Positions 18,653-29,800 of a DNA stretch of 64,000 bases are shown here, one piece after another. The stretch comes from Gemmatimonadota bacterium (lineage in GTDB: Bacteria > Gemmatimonadota > Gemmatimonadetes > Gemmatimonadales > Gemmatimonadaceae): positions 1,364,001-1,428,000 of the forward strand of contig JADJNZ010000001.1 of NCBI GenBank assembly GCA_016714015.1. The letters are read 5' to 3'. The position numbers and the translations under genes were made by a program. The notes under the pieces are model-generated. The model saw nothing but the letters and a program-made list of their open reading frames with translations. It was not told where the DNA came from and searched no databases. Positions within the stretch are counted from its first letter, which is position 1. Each line of letters starts with the position of its first letter.

Positions 18653-19564
18653 ATGCGCGCATTCGCTCGCGGTTCGTACCTCCTCGCCTCGCTGTTCGCC
18701 CTCGTCCTCGCGGCCGGCCGCGCCGCGCCGCTCGCCGCGCAGGCGCCGACGGTCGCCGCCACCCCGCGTGACACCATCACCGAGGTGCGGCTCAAGGACG
18801 GCTCGGTGCTCTACGGCCGGGTGACCGAGGAATCGGCGGACCGCGTGGTGCTCGTCACCTCCGCGGGGGTGCGGCTCGAACTGCAGCGCGCGCAGATCGA
18901 ATCGATGCGCCTCACGACGGGGCGTGCGGTGGACGGCGCCTTCTGGGTGGAGGATCCGAACGGCACGCGGCTCTTCTTCACCTCCACCGCGAGGCCGCTC
19001 CGGAAGGGGGACGGCTACATCTCGAGCTTCCAGCTCTTCCTGCCACTCGTCGCGTACGGCGTGACCGACCGCTTCACCATCGCCGGCGGCACGCCGATCA
19101 TCCCCGAGGCCTTCGGCCGCGTCTGGTACTTCGCGCCCAAGTACACGGTCGCGCAGCGCGAGCGCTCGGCCTACGCCGTGGGCGCCCTCGGCTTCGTGCT
19201 CCCTGAGGATGTCATCGACGACGGTTCCGTCGGCATCCTCTACGGGGCGGGCACCTGGGGGACCAGGGATCGCGCGCTCACGGCGGGCGCGGGTTGGGGC
19301 TATCACTGGGCGAGCGGCACGTCCGACGTCGCGAGCCATCCGATCGTGATGCTGGGCGGCGAGACGCGCGTGAGCCGTCGCGTGAAGCTCATCACCGAGA
19401 ACTGGATCTTCACCGGCGGCGACAACGAAGGCTTCCTCTCCGGCGGCGTGCGCTTCATCGGTGACCGGATCTCCGCCGACCTCGGCATGGGCGGCTTCAC
19501 CGGGATCGGGAGCGGGTGCTGCTTCCCGCTCGTCAACTTCGTGTACAACTTCGGCCAGCGCTGA
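18653..19564 (+). CDS. Putative outer-membrane beta-barrel protein
   Basis: 303 aa. It has a signal peptide (LLASLFALVLAAGRAAPLAA) and a short beta-rich domain with an LSm-like pattern (EVRLKDGSVLYGRVTEE). The rest alternates amphipathic strands and ends NFVYNFGQR, a C-terminal aromatic strand like an outer-membrane barrel insertion signal. No enzymatic motif is seen. It is 25 nt after the FKBP gene and closes that transcription unit before the hairpin at 19596. Function unknown; the barrel assignment is inferred from pattern. Confidence 0.6.
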   Translation: MRAFARGSYLLASLFALVLAAGRAAPLAAQAPTVAATPRDTITEVRLKDGSVLYGRVTEESADRVVLVTSAGVRLELQRAQIESMRLTTGRAVDGAFWVEDPNGTRLFFTSTARPLRKGDGYISSFQLFLPLVAYGVTDRFTIAGGTPIIPEAFGRVWYFAPKYTVAQRERSAYAVGALGFVLPEDVIDDGSVGILYGAGTWGTRDRALTAGAGWGYHWASGTSDVASHPIVMLGGETRVSRRVKLITENWIFTGGDNEGFLSGGVRFIGDRISADLGMGGFTGIGSGCCFPLVNFVYNFGQR

Positions 19565-19595
19565 GCGGAGGGTAGAAGGCGGAAGGGAGAAGGAC

Positions 19596-19623
19596 GAAGG
19601 GCCGCCCACTCGGACGGCCCTTC
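19596..19623 (+). terminator. Hairpin terminator between convergent genes
   Basis: GAAGGGCCG and CGGCCCTTC form a 9-bp stem with a 10-nt loop, followed by TTGCTCCTT. It lies between the barrel gene and the convergent small secreted protein gene and can serve both strands. Confidence 0.7.
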
Positions 19624-19647
19624 TTGCTCCTTCCACCTTGACCGCGG

Positions 19648-20040
19648 CTACTTCTGCCGCGTGCCGCTGAACGTCGCGCCGCCCTGACCGGCGAAATCGA
19701 CGGCACCCTTGATGTGGTCGGCATCGACGATCACGCCGAGGAAGCTCAGCACCACGGTGCTCTCGCCGCTCGTGGCGAGGTCGAACATCAGTGAATCGCC
19801 CTTCACCGTGCCCTTGAGCGCGCGCACGCCCATCATGCGCGACTCGTAGGTGCCGGTGAGGGTGTTGCCCTCCTGCTTCAGCTTGAGCGTCGGCGTGCCG
19901 GTGCCGTTCTCGGTCACGACCTCGAGCGCCCAGGTCCCGGTGACATCATGCAGCGCGACCGCCGCGAAGGCGGCCGAAGCGGTGAGGGCGAGGCCGACGA
20001 CGACGAGCGCCGCGGTACGGAACGAACGAAGGGTGCGCAT
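19648..20040 (-). CDS. Small secreted hypothetical protein
   Basis: 130 aa from ATG 20040, preceded by AAGGAG at suitable spacing; the TTG one codon upstream is too close to it. It has a signal peptide (residues ~8-27, ending ASAAFA). The mature part (GTWALEVVTENGTGTPTLKL...LTGTYES...GVRALKGTVKGDSLMF) looks like a small beta-barrel of the lipocalin-like type found in many secreted Gemmatimonadota and Bacteroidota proteins. Function unknown. Confidence 0.7.
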   Translation of the reverse strand: MRTLRSFRTAALVVVGLALTASAAFAAVALHDVTGTWALEVVTENGTGTPTLKLKQEGNTLTGTYESRMMGVRALKGTVKGDSLMFDLATSGESTVVLSFLGVIVDADHIKGAVDFAGQGGATFSGTRQK

Positions 20041-20122
20041 CAACGATCTCCTTGGAATGGAACGGGGGCGCGCCCAGGTCGGACGCGCCCCCTTTGATAC
20101 CCTGCAACCTAACGGACCTTCC

Positions 20123-23100
20123 CTACGGGAGCGTGATCGCCAGGCCCGAGGGCTTGAGCGTCTCGTTCAGGCGCGGGAGCTTGGCGAGCAGGGTCTGCGC
20201 TTCCTTGCTGGCGTCATCGAGCGCCTTCATCGCGTCCGCCGCGCCCTTGGTGATCGCCGCGCTCGGCGCCTCCCAGATGCCGAGGAGCAGGCCCTTCACC
20301 TGACCGACGCGTCCGAGGGCGTTGCCCGGCTGCGCCGCGCCACCACCACCGAACCCGCCGCCACCACCACCACCACCCGGGCCACCCGGGCCGCCCGGGG
20401 CCGGCGCCGCCGGCGCGCCCGGCATGCGGAACTGCACGCCGAACTTCGTGCGCACCGCATTGAACTCGGTGCGGAACGCGTCGAACGCCGTCTTCATCTC
20501 CGGCGTGATCGTCGCCGTCGAATCCATCTTCGCCGTCACCTGCGTGAGCTGCGTCGCGAGCGCGGTGAGCCGCGTCGCCACGTCCTGCCCGCGCTGCTGC
20601 GCCGCGTGCAGGTCGTTCGCGAGCTTGTCGTACGCCACGCGCGGCGCGCCGGCGAAGCGATCGGCGACCTTCGGATCCATCACGATCGTCATCGGCTTGC
20701 TGTCGATGACGGTGCCGTCCGCGACGAGCGAGACGGTGTAGGTCCCCGGCGTCGCCCAAGGGCCGGCGTTGCCGCCGCCACCGAACCCGCCGAAGCCACC
20801 GCCACCGCCCGGGCCGCCCGCACCCGGACCACCCGCGGCGCAGGGATTCTGCGGCTTGTAGCCCGCCTCGGGGAGCGCCACCGGCACGCCCGGCACCGCG
20901 GGCGTGCGATTGCCACCACCCTGCCCGAACTGCCCGCCGCCACCACCACCACCGCCGCCGAACCCGCCCGGGCCGCCCGCCGGCGCACCGGTGATCGGCG
21001 CGACGCGCTGGTCCCAGCACACGGTCTGGATGCCCGCGCGGTTCTTCGTCGCCGGCACGGTGAGCTCACGAACGACCTTCGTCCCGCTCGAGATCCGCAC
21101 CATCAGCGCCTGCGGCGGGGTCTTCACGTAGAACGAGATCACCGCCTCGGTCGGCGGATTCTCGCCGATGAAGGTCTGGTGGCCCCAGAACTCGTCGTTG
21201 CGATCGTCCTTCGCCTTCCACTGCAGCGCGGTCGGCACCGAGAAGAGGCGCGCCGCCGCGACCGACTGCGCGGCCGTGTACTCCTGGATGGGCTCGAGGT
21301 GGTCGAGGACCCAGATCGCGCGGCCATGCGACGCCACGAGCATCGCGTTGTCGCGCGGGTGGATCGTGATCTCGTCCACGCGGACGTTCGGGAAGTTCGC
21401 GCGCAGGCGCTTCCACGTCGCGCCGCGGTCGAGCGAGAGGAAGATGCCCGACTCGGTGCCCACATACAGCACGTTCGCGTTCCGCGTGTCCTCGGTGAGC
21501 GTGTGCACCACCTCGCCGGCGAGGCCGCCGTCGATGCGACGGAAGCTCGTGCCGCCGTCGGTGGTCATCCACACGTACGCGCCGTAGTTGTTCTGCCGGT
21601 GGTCATCCACCGCCACGTACGCGACGTTCGCGTCGAAGCGGCTCGGCACGACCTCGGCGATGAACGCGCCGGCGGGGAAGCCGGGGAGGCGGCTCGTCAC
21701 GTCGGTCCACGTCTTGCCCACGTCCTTCGTCATCTGCACGGCGCCGTCGTCGGTGCCGGCCCAGATCTGCCCCGCCTGCTTGGGCGACTCGGCCAGCGCG
21801 ACGATCGCCGGCCACACCTGGATGCCGTCGTTGCGCGCGATGCGGATGTCGGTGTTCTTCACGCCGAACATCGTCGAGTCGTTGCGGTTGCCGTTGCGTG
21901 TGAGGTCCGGCGAGATCACCGCCCACGAGTCGCCGCGATCGGTCGACCGGAACACCTTGTTGCCGCCGACGAAGAGCACGCCGGCCTCGGTGCCGTGGAT
22001 CATCGGCGTGTCCCAATGGAAGCGGTACGGGGGGTCGCCCGCCGCCGGGGCCGGCGTCACGTTCGTCGCATTCGGACGGATCGACCGCGACTCGCCGGTG
22101 ACGACGTTGCGACGGATCGTGTTGCCGTCCTGCGACTCGGTGAACACCCAGCGCGAATCGCGCGGGTCGGGGATGGCGACGAAGCCGTCGCCGCCGAGGA
22201 TCTGGAACCAGTCGTAGTTGTAGATGCCGGCGCCGTGGCGCGAGGCGCTGGGTCCGCACCAGTTGTAGTTGTCCTGCATGCCGCCGCAGATGTTGTACGG
22301 CATCTCCATGTCGTAGCCGACATGGTAGAAGAGCCCCACCGGCAGGTTCGGGATGAAGGTCCAGGTCTTCGACATGTCGTATGACACCGCGAGACCGCCG
22401 TCATTGCCGATGAGCACGTGCTCCGAGTTGCCCGGATCGATCCAGATCGCGTGCACGTCGTCATGCGTGACGCGCGCCGCGTCGGTCTCGATCGTCTTGC
22501 CGCCGTCGATCGTCATCTGCATCCCCACGCCGCCCATGTACACGCGGTCGGCGTTGTTGGGATCGATGCGCACCTGCGAGAAGTACATCGGGCGCGGGTT
22601 GGTCGCGTTGAGCTTGCGCCAGGTCGCGCCGGCGTCATCCGACCGCCAGAGCCCGGTCTTGCCCGAGTCCACCGGCACGATGCTCGGCGCCTCGATGCTC
22701 GCGTACAGGATGTTCGGGTCCTGCCGGTAGCTGTCGAGACCGATGCGGCCGAGGTCACCGGCGGGGAGGCCGCCCGCGAGCTTCGTCCACGTCTCGCCGC
22801 CGTCCACCGACTTGAAGATCCCGCTGCCGGGCCCGCCGCCGTTCATGCAGCAGTTGGTGCGGCGCCGCTGGTACATCGACGCGTAGAGCACGCGCGGGTC
22901 CTTCGACGACATCGCGAGGTCGTTGGCGCCGGTGTTCTCGTCGCCGGCGAGGACCTTCCGCCAGGTGCGGCCGCCGTCGGTCGTCTTGAAGACGCCACGC
23001 TCGCCACCGGGGCCCCACAGCGGACCGGTCGCGGCGACGTAGACGATGTCGTTGTTCGCCGGATCGATGACGATCCGGTTGATGTGCTTGGTGTCGCGCA

Positions 23101-23515
23101 GCCCCATGTGCGTGAAGCTCTTCCCGCCGTCCACGGACTTGTAGACGCCGTCGCCCCAGCCGGTGGACTGGCGGTTGTTCGACTCGCCGCCGCCCACCCA
23201 CACCAGATCCGGGTTGGTCTGCGACATCGTCACGTCGCCGAGGGACATGAGCCCCTGGTCCTGCAGGAGCGGCGTCCACATCGCGCCGTTCGACGTGGTC
23301 TTCCAGAGGCCGCCGTGCGCGGTGGCGACGTAGTAGACCGCGGGGTTCTTCTCGTACACCGCGAGGTCGGCCACGCGGCCGGACATCGTGGCGGGACCGA
23401 TCGAGCGGAAATGCAACGCATCGAACTCGGTCGCGACGGGGAGCTGGGCGAGGGCCGGTGTCGCCGCGGCCGCGAGGAGCGCGGTGGCGAGGGCCCGATG
23501 ACGCAGGTGGATCAC
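20123..23515 (-). CDS. VPS10/sortilin-like secreted BNR-repeat protein
   Basis: 1130 aa. The GTG at 23515 is the best start: GGAG lies 7 nt upstream and it yields a signal peptide (LATALLAAAATPALA); no ATG serves. At least ten Asp-box repeats of the BNR type (KSVDGGKSFTHM, KTTDGGRTWRKV, RSDDAGATWRKL, RSTDRGDSWAV, LSLDRGATWKRL) build a VPS10-like ten-bladed propeller. The C-terminal third has two long Gly-rich linkers around a C-terminal domain. Such proteins are annotated as glycosyl hydrolases, but no catalytic residues are proven. Location outside the cytoplasm is clear; substrate unknown. Confidence 0.85.
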   Translation of the reverse strand: MIHLRHRALATALLAAAATPALAQLPVATEFDALHFRSIGPATMSGRVADLAVYEKNPAVYYVATAHGGLWKTTSNGAMWTPLLQDQGLMSLGDVTMSQTNPDLVWVGGGESNNRQSTGWGDGVYKSVDGGKSFTHMGLRDTKHINRIVIDPANNDIVYVAATGPLWGPGGERGVFKTTDGGRTWRKVLAGDENTGANDLAMSSKDPRVLYASMYQRRRTNCCMNGGGPGSGIFKSVDGGETWTKLAGGLPAGDLGRIGLDSYRQDPNILYASIEAPSIVPVDSGKTGLWRSDDAGATWRKLNATNPRPMYFSQVRIDPNNADRVYMGGVGMQMTIDGGKTIETDAARVTHDDVHAIWIDPGNSEHVLIGNDGGLAVSYDMSKTWTFIPNLPVGLFYHVGYDMEMPYNICGGMQDNYNWCGPSASRHGAGIYNYDWFQILGGDGFVAIPDPRDSRWVFTESQDGNTIRRNVVTGESRSIRPNATNVTPAPAAGDPPYRFHWDTPMIHGTEAGVLFVGGNKVFRSTDRGDSWAVISPDLTRNGNRNDSTMFGVKNTDIRIARNDGIQVWPAIVALAESPKQAGQIWAGTDDGAVQMTKDVGKTWTDVTSRLPGFPAGAFIAEVVPSRFDANVAYVAVDDHRQNNYGAYVWMTTDGGTSFRRIDGGLAGEVVHTLTEDTRNANVLYVGTESGIFLSLDRGATWKRLRANFPNVRVDEITIHPRDNAMLVASHGRAIWVLDHLEPIQEYTAAQSVAAARLFSVPTALQWKAKDDRNDEFWGHQTFIGENPPTEAVISFYVKTPPQALMVRISSGTKVVRELTVPATKNRAGIQTVCWDQRVAPITGAPAGGPGGFGGGGGGGGGQFGQGGGNRTPAVPGVPVALPEAGYKPQNPCAAGGPGAGGPGGGGGFGGFGGGGNAGPWATPGTYTVSLVADGTVIDSKPMTIVMDPKVADRFAGAPRVAYDKLANDLHAAQQRGQDVATRLTALATQLTQVTAKMDSTATITPEMKTAFDAFRTEFNAVRTKFGVQFRMPGAPAAPAPGGPGGPGGGGGGGGFGGGGAAQPGNALGRVGQVKGLLLGIWEAPSAAITKGAADAMKALDDASKEAQTLLAKLPRLNETLKPSGLAITLP

Positions 23516-23626
23516 GGTGGATCTCCACGCACTGAGGGTGGACTGCACGCCGGACCGCCGAGCGGCCGACAGGCGTAGAACGTACGGCGCGGCGGCTTCG
23601 CTGGGGAGCCGATAGCTTTCCGCCCC

Positions 23627-25954
23627 ATGCGCATCCTGCTCCGCCTCCTCGGCGTCCTCGCGGCGCTCGCCCTCGTCCTCGTCGCCTCCGCCTGGTTCGG
23701 CGGGCGGGCCTACCTCCGCCGCTCGGTCGCCCAGTACGAAGGGTCGGTCGCGGTGCCCGGACCGGGCGCCGAGATCGAGGTCCTCTTCGACGCCCGCGGC
23801 GTGCCGCAGGTCTACGCCCGGACCGACGCCGACGCCCGCTTCGCCCTCGGCTGGCTCCACGCCAGCGAGCGGCTCTTCCAGATGGAGCTCACCCGGCGCA
23901 TGGCGCGCGGCGAGCTCTCGGAGATCTTCGGGGCGATCGCCGTCGAGCTCGACGAGGAGCAGCGCCGCCTCGGCTTCGCCTGGCAGAACGCGCGCGACAT
24001 CGGGTCGCTCGACCCCGCGGTGCGCGCCACCATGGAGCAGTACCTCGCCGGCGTGAACGCCTGGATCGCGCAGGCCAAGCCGCTGCCGCCGGAGTTCGTC
24101 ATCCTCGGCTTCAAGCCGCGGCCCTGGACGGTCGAGGACGTGAGCGTGGTGGGCTTCTACCAGAGCTGGTTCTCGCTCACGCTCATGGACAAGGGCAAGG
24201 ACTATCGCGAGGTGTTCGGTCGGCTCGGCGGCGACGCCAGCCGGCTCGCGAATGCGGTGCATGCCTGGTCACCGGCCACGGTCCCGCTCACGCAGGCCGC
24301 CCCGAAGATGACCAAGGCCTCCAACTCCTGGGTCGTCGCGCCACGGCACTCGGCGAGCGGCGCCGCGATCCATGCGTCCGACCCGCACCTCGAACTCTCC
24401 AGCGCGCCCGGACTCTGGTACGCCGTCGGCCTGCACTCCGCCGAAGGGCTCGAGATGGTCGGCGTCAGTGCCCCGGGGTTCCCGGCCATCACCATGGGCC
24501 ACAACGGCACGGTGAGCTGGGCGTTCACCGTCGCGCCGGTAGACCTGGTGGACGACTACAATGAAGTGATCGAGGGGGCCGACACCCCCACCCCCCGCGT
24601 GCGGACCGCCGACGGATGGGCGCCCGTGCTCGTGCAGGCGGAGACGATCCTCGTGAAGGGCGAGGCGCCGCGCATCGCGCGGATCCTCCGCGCGCCGCGC
24701 GGGCCGGTCATGACCGTGCGCGGCGACACCGCCCTCGTGCTCCACTGGTCCGGCTACGACCTCCCCGCCTGGAGCGTGATGGCCGGCGTGAACGCGCTCG
24801 ACCGCGTCAAGGACTTCGAGGGATTCCGTCGCGCCGTCACCAACCTCGGCTCGCTCGCGGTCAACTGGACCTACGCCGACAAGCAGGGCAACATCGGCTA
24901 CCAGCTCGGCGCCCCGATCCCCGTGCGCGACGGCTACGACACCTTCGTGCCGCAGTCGGGGACCGACGCGCGCGCGCAGTGGCGCGGCTACCGCCCGCTC
25001 GAGGAGCGCCCCTTCGCGCTCAATCCCGCGCAGGGATGGCTCGCGACCACCAACGACCAGGTGGTCGGTGACGCCTATCCGTATCCGATCCCGGGCTACT
25101 ACGACCTCACCCGCAAGACGCGCATCGCCGCGATCCTCTCCGCCGCGGTGCGCGGCACCGACACCACGGGGACCGACCCCAACGGGAAGGTCGGCGTCGC
25201 CGCGATGACCGCAGCGCAGATGGATCTCGTCTCGGGGAACGCGGTGCGCTGGCGCCTGCTCGCGGCCACCGCGGCGGAGCAGGCGGGGAACGCGGCCGCC
25301 GCCAGGTCGCTGCGCGACTGGAACGGTCGCGTCGCGGTGAGCGATACCGCCGCCACGCTCTGGGCCTACTGGTGGCACGCGCTGCCGCGCGAGCTCTTCG
25401 AGGACGAACTCGGCGCCGATTGGCGCAAGGCGGCGTCCCTCACGCTCGCCGCGCTCTCCGACAGCGCCGAGGCCTTCGCCGACGATGCGCGCACGCCGGA
25501 CCGCGAGACGCTCGAGGCGATCGCCGTGCGCGCCATGCGGAAGGCGCTCGCCGAGCGCTGGCAGCGACCCTTCGGCGAGATGCAGACGCTCACCGTGCGC
25601 CATCCGCTCGCGAGCGTCGCCGCACTCGACAAGTGGCTCGGCCTCACGCGCGGCCCCATCGCCATCGGCGGGGACGACGCGACGCTCGACGCGGCCTTCG
25701 CGCGGTTCGACACCACCACGCGCGCCCTGCACGACGAGGCGGGGCCGAGCATGCGCTTCGTGCTCGACTGGGCCGACGTCGATGGCTTCACGCTCAGCCG
25801 CCATCTCGGGCAGTCGGGGAATCCGCTCAGTCCGCACTTCGCCGACTTCCTCGAGCCGCACCTCGCGGGCGAGGCGTGGCCCATGCCGTTCACGCGCGCG
25901 AAGGTCGAGGCGCGCGCCGTGACGACGCTCCGGATCATCCCCGCCCGGCAATAG
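23627..25954 (+). CDS. Penicillin acylase family protein (Ntn-hydrolase)
   Basis: 775 aa. An N-terminal membrane/signal segment is followed by the alpha chain, a spacer, and the beta chain starting at the conserved SNSW (Ser ~232), the auto-processing site whose Ser becomes the N-terminal nucleophile. Downstream blocks HASDPHLELSSAPGLWY and MGHNGTVSWAFT are typical of the family. These periplasmic enzymes hydrolyse amide bonds of penicillins or acyl-homoserine lactones; the natural substrate here is unknown. The gene is divergent from the VPS10-like gene, 111 nt between starts. Confidence 0.92.
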   Translation: MRILLRLLGVLAALALVLVASAWFGGRAYLRRSVAQYEGSVAVPGPGAEIEVLFDARGVPQVYARTDADARFALGWLHASERLFQMELTRRMARGELSEIFGAIAVELDEEQRRLGFAWQNARDIGSLDPAVRATMEQYLAGVNAWIAQAKPLPPEFVILGFKPRPWTVEDVSVVGFYQSWFSLTLMDKGKDYREVFGRLGGDASRLANAVHAWSPATVPLTQAAPKMTKASNSWVVAPRHSASGAAIHASDPHLELSSAPGLWYAVGLHSAEGLEMVGVSAPGFPAITMGHNGTVSWAFTVAPVDLVDDYNEVIEGADTPTPRVRTADGWAPVLVQAETILVKGEAPRIARILRAPRGPVMTVRGDTALVLHWSGYDLPAWSVMAGVNALDRVKDFEGFRRAVTNLGSLAVNWTYADKQGNIGYQLGAPIPVRDGYDTFVPQSGTDARAQWRGYRPLEERPFALNPAQGWLATTNDQVVGDAYPYPIPGYYDLTRKTRIAAILSAAVRGTDTTGTDPNGKVGVAAMTAAQMDLVSGNAVRWRLLAATAAEQAGNAAAARSLRDWNGRVAVSDTAATLWAYWWHALPRELFEDELGADWRKAASLTLAALSDSAEAFADDARTPDRETLEAIAVRAMRKALAERWQRPFGEMQTLTVRHPLASVAALDKWLGLTRGPIAIGGDDATLDAAFARFDTTTRALHDEAGPSMRFVLDWADVDGFTLSRHLGQSGNPLSPHFADFLEPHLAGEAWPMPFTRAKVEARAVTTLRIIPARQ

Positions 25955-26018
25955 CCCGTAGGGTCGTGCGCATGGGGTGGAGTCGGCGCCGGAACGGCCG
26001 ATACTCATCGAAGCACCC

Positions 26019-26702
26019 ATGCGCACTCGACTCCTTTCCCGCGCCCCCGGCGCGCTCCTCCTCGGCCTGATCCTCACGGCCTGTGCGAAGGACGCCGCCG
26101 CCCCCGCCCCCGTGGCGGGGATCATCGTCGTGCAGGGAGCCGACCAGTCGGCGCAGGTCGGCAAGGTGCTGCCCACCGCTGTGATCCTGCGCGCCATCGA
26201 CTCCACCGGCAACGGGATCGAAGGGCGCACGCTCACCCTCCAGATCGGCTCGGGCGGCGGCGCGGTCACGCCCACGTCTGCCGAGAGCGATGCGTCGGGC
26301 GAGGTCCTCGCGACCTGGACGCTCGGGCCGAGCGCGACGACGCAGTCGTTGATCGCGACCGCGCCGGGGTTGGAACCGGTGATCGTCGCCGCGACGGGCC
26401 TCGTGCCCACGCAGGTGGTGATCGCGCAGGGGAACAACCAGACGGCGCGCGCCGGTGTGGCCCTCCCGGTCTCGATCGTCGTGCGCGTCCTCGGCGCCAA
26501 CAACGTGCCGATGGTCGGCATCCCCGTCGCGGTGCAGGTCACCGCGGGCGGCGGGTCGTTCACGCCGCAGACCGCGTCCACCAACGCCACCGGCGAGGTG
26601 ACGCTGCGCTGGACCACCGGCGCCGTGGCCGGCGCGAACACCGCGAGCATCCAGGTCTGGACGCTCGACCCGGTCACGATCTCGGCGACGGGCACGCCGT
26701 AG
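26019..26702 (+). CDS. Lipoprotein with two Ig-like (Big) domains
   Basis: 227 aa from ATG 26019, which gives a signal peptide ending LILTAC, a good lipobox. Two tandem Ig-like repeats of about 90 residues follow, each with the same order of strands: (V/I)VQG(A/N)(D/N)Q.A..G...P, then GEV...W..G..A. These are Big_1-type invasin/intimin folds used for surface display or adhesion. It follows the penicillin acylase gene on the same strand. No enzymatic domain; binding partner unknown. Confidence 0.8.
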   Translation: MRTRLLSRAPGALLLGLILTACAKDAAAPAPVAGIIVVQGADQSAQVGKVLPTAVILRAIDSTGNGIEGRTLTLQIGSGGGAVTPTSAESDASGEVLATWTLGPSATTQSLIATAPGLEPVIVAATGLVPTQVVIAQGNNQTARAGVALPVSIVVRVLGANNVPMVGIPVAVQVTAGGGSFTPQTASTNATGEVTLRWTTGAVAGANTASIQVWTLDPVTISATGTP

Positions 26703-26819
26703 CGGTGCTGATGGAAGTGTAGGGGAATCCCCGGACAGGTTCCCCCCGACACCCGACAGCGGAGACAAATCACCAGCCGCAACGTGTGGGGCATTAGCCC
26801 TCCACGAGGCACGCCGCTG

Positions 26820-29800
26820 ATGACTGAAGTCGCTCCGCACGCCCGGACCAACGGACGCCACAAGACGCTCGATGCGAACGAGGCGGTCGCCTCGGTGGCG
26901 TATCGCCTCAGCGAGGTGATCGCGATCTACCCGATCACTCCCGCCTCGCCGATGGGCGAGCATGCAGACGCGTGGAGTGCGGATGCGAAGCCCAACCTCT
27001 GGCACCGCGTCCCCGAGGTGATGGAGATGCAGTCCGAGGGTGGTGCCGCGGGCGCGGTGCACGGCGCGCTCATGACCGGCGCGCTCACGACGACCTTCAC
27101 GGCGTCGCAGGGGTTGCTGCTCATGCTCCCCAACCTCTACAAGATCGCCGGCGAACTCACGCCCTTCGTGCTCCATGTGGCGGCGCGCACGCTCGCGACG
27201 CATGCGCTCTCGATCTTCGGCGACCACAGCGACGTGATGTCCGCGCGCATGACGGGGATGGCGCTGCTCTGCTCGGGGAACGCGCAGGAGGCGCAGGACC
27301 TCGCCGCCGTCGCGCACGCGGTGACGCTGCGTTCGCGGATCCCGGTGCTGCACTTCTTCGACGGCTTCCGCACCTCGCACGAGATCACCAAGGTCGCGCG
27401 CCTCGACGACGACACGCTGCGCGCCCTGCTCGACGACGAGGCGCTCGCCGCCTTCCGCGCGCGCGGCCTCGACCCCGACCATCCGACGCTGCGCGGCACC
27501 GCGCAGAACCCCGATGCCTGGTTCCAGGGGCGCGAGGCCTGCGAGCCGTTCTACGCCGCCTTCCCCGGGCTCCTCGCCGAGACCTTCGCGAGGTTCAAGG
27601 CGCTCACCGGCCGCGAGTACCAGCTCTTCGAATTTGTCGGCGCACCGGATGCGGAGCGCGTGATCATCATGATGGGCTCCGGCGCCGAATGCGCGCACGA
27701 GACGGTGGAGTGGATGCAGGAACGGGGCGAGAAGGTCGGGGTCCTCAAGGTCCGGCTCTTCCGCCCCTTCTCCGCGGCGCACCTGCTCGCCGCGCTCCCG
27801 CCCACGGCGCAGCGCATCGCGGTGCTCGACCGCACCAAGGAACCCGGCGCGACCGGCGAACCGCTCCTCCAGGAGATCGCGCTCGCCCTCGTCGACGCGG
27901 TGGCCCGCGGCGACCGCAAGGTGATGCCGCGACTCATCGGCGGTCGCTACGGCCTCTCCAGCAAGGAGTTCACGCCGGCGATGGCCAAGGCCGTCTTCGC
28001 CGAGCTCGCGAAGCCCGCCCCCAAGTCGCGCTTCACCATCGGCATCCGCGACGACGTCTCCGGCAGCTCGCTCCCCTGGGACACCGAGCTCGACATCGAG
28101 GCCGACGACGTGCGCCGCGCGATCTTCTTCGGACTCGGCTCCGATGGCACCGTCTCGGCCAACAAGGCCACGATCAAGATCATCGGCGAGAAGACCACGC
28201 AGTACGCGCAGGGGCACTTCGAGTACGACTCCCGCAAGTCGGGATCGACGACCATCAGCCACCTGCGCTTCGGTCCGCGCCCCATCCGTTCCACCTATCG
28301 CATCGCGCGCGCGCAGTTCATCGCCGTGCACGACCCGGAGTTCCTCGAGCGGCGCGACGTCTTCGACGCGGCGATGCCCGGCGCGACGGTGCTCGTGAAC
28401 ACCGCGGTCCCCGCCGAACGCTTCTTCGACTCGCTCCCCGTCGAGGCGCAGCGGCAGCTCATCGACCGGCACTGCAAGGTGTACGTGATCGACGGCTACG
28501 GCGTCGCCGAGCGCGCCGGACTCGGCCGCCGCATCAACACGGTGATGCAGGCCTGCTTCTTCTCGCTCTCCAAGGTCCTCCCGTTCGAGGAGGCGATGGC
28601 GCACATCAAGGCCAGCGTCGTCACCTCCTATGGAAGGCGCGGCACCGAGGTGGTGAAGCGCAACATCGTCGCGCTCGACACCGCGCTCGCCTCCCTGCGC
28701 TCGATCGAGCTCCCGGCGGCGCCGACCACCGCGCGGCATCGCCCGCCCGCGGTGCACGGCAAGGCCCCCGACTTCGTGCAGAACGTCACGCGCCTCCTCC
28801 TCGAGGGACGCGGCGACCTCCTCCCGGTGAGCGCCTTCCCGCCCGACGGCACCTGGCCCACCGGCACGAGCCGCTTCGAGAAGCGCGCGATCGCGCAGGA
28901 GATCCCCACCTGGAACGAGGATCTCTGCGTCCAGTGCAACTTCTGCTCGATGATCTGCCCGCACACGGCGATCCAGACCAAGGTCTACGCGCCCGAGGCG
29001 CTCGCCGGCGCGCCCGAGGGCTTCAAGTCGATCGCGCAGGACATCTATCCGATGGCCGAGGGCACGCGCTTCACCGTGCAGGTCGCCCCGGAGGATTGCA
29101 CGGGCTGCGGACTCTGCATCGAGGTCTGTCCCGCCAAGGATCGCAAGGCGCCGTCACGCAAGGCGCTCATGGCGACGCCGCTCGACCTGCACCGCGACCG
29201 CGAGCGCGAGGCCTTCGCCTTCTACGAGACCATCCCGTCAGCCCCGCTCGGCGGGATCGAGATCGAGAAGCGCTCGGCCGCGCTGCGCTTGCCCCTCATG
29301 GAGTTCAGCGGCGCCTGCGCCGGCTGCGGCGAGACGCCGTACCTCCGGCTCCTCACGCAGCTCTACGGCGACCGGCTCGTGATCGCCAACGCGACGGGGT
29401 GCTCGTCCATCTATGGCGGCAATCTCCCGACCACGCCCTACACCACCAACGCCGACGGGCGCGGGCCGGCCTGGGCGAACTCGCTGTTCGAGGACAACGC
29501 CGAGTTCGGCTTCGGCATGCGGCTCTCGCTCGACACGCTCGCCGGTCGCGCGCGCAGTCTCGTCGAGGCGCTGGCGAGTCGCCTGCCCGAAGTGCTCGTG
29601 AGCGGGCTGCTCGCACCGGCCGGTCACGACGACGCGTACGTCGCGGCCCAGCGTGAACGCATCGCCGCGCTCGAGGCGCTGCTCAAGGCCGATGCGAGCG
29701 CCGACGCGCGCGCGCTGCTCCCCATCGCGCACCATCTCGTGCCGCGCTCGCTCTGGATCGTGGGCGGCGACGGCTGGGCGTACGATATCGGCTTCGGCGG

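Noticed and set aside
22418..23578. 386-aa plus-strand frame antisense to the VPS10-like gene
   Set aside because: Low-complexity His/Arg/Val composition typical of antisense shadow; the opposite strand has Asp-box repeats.
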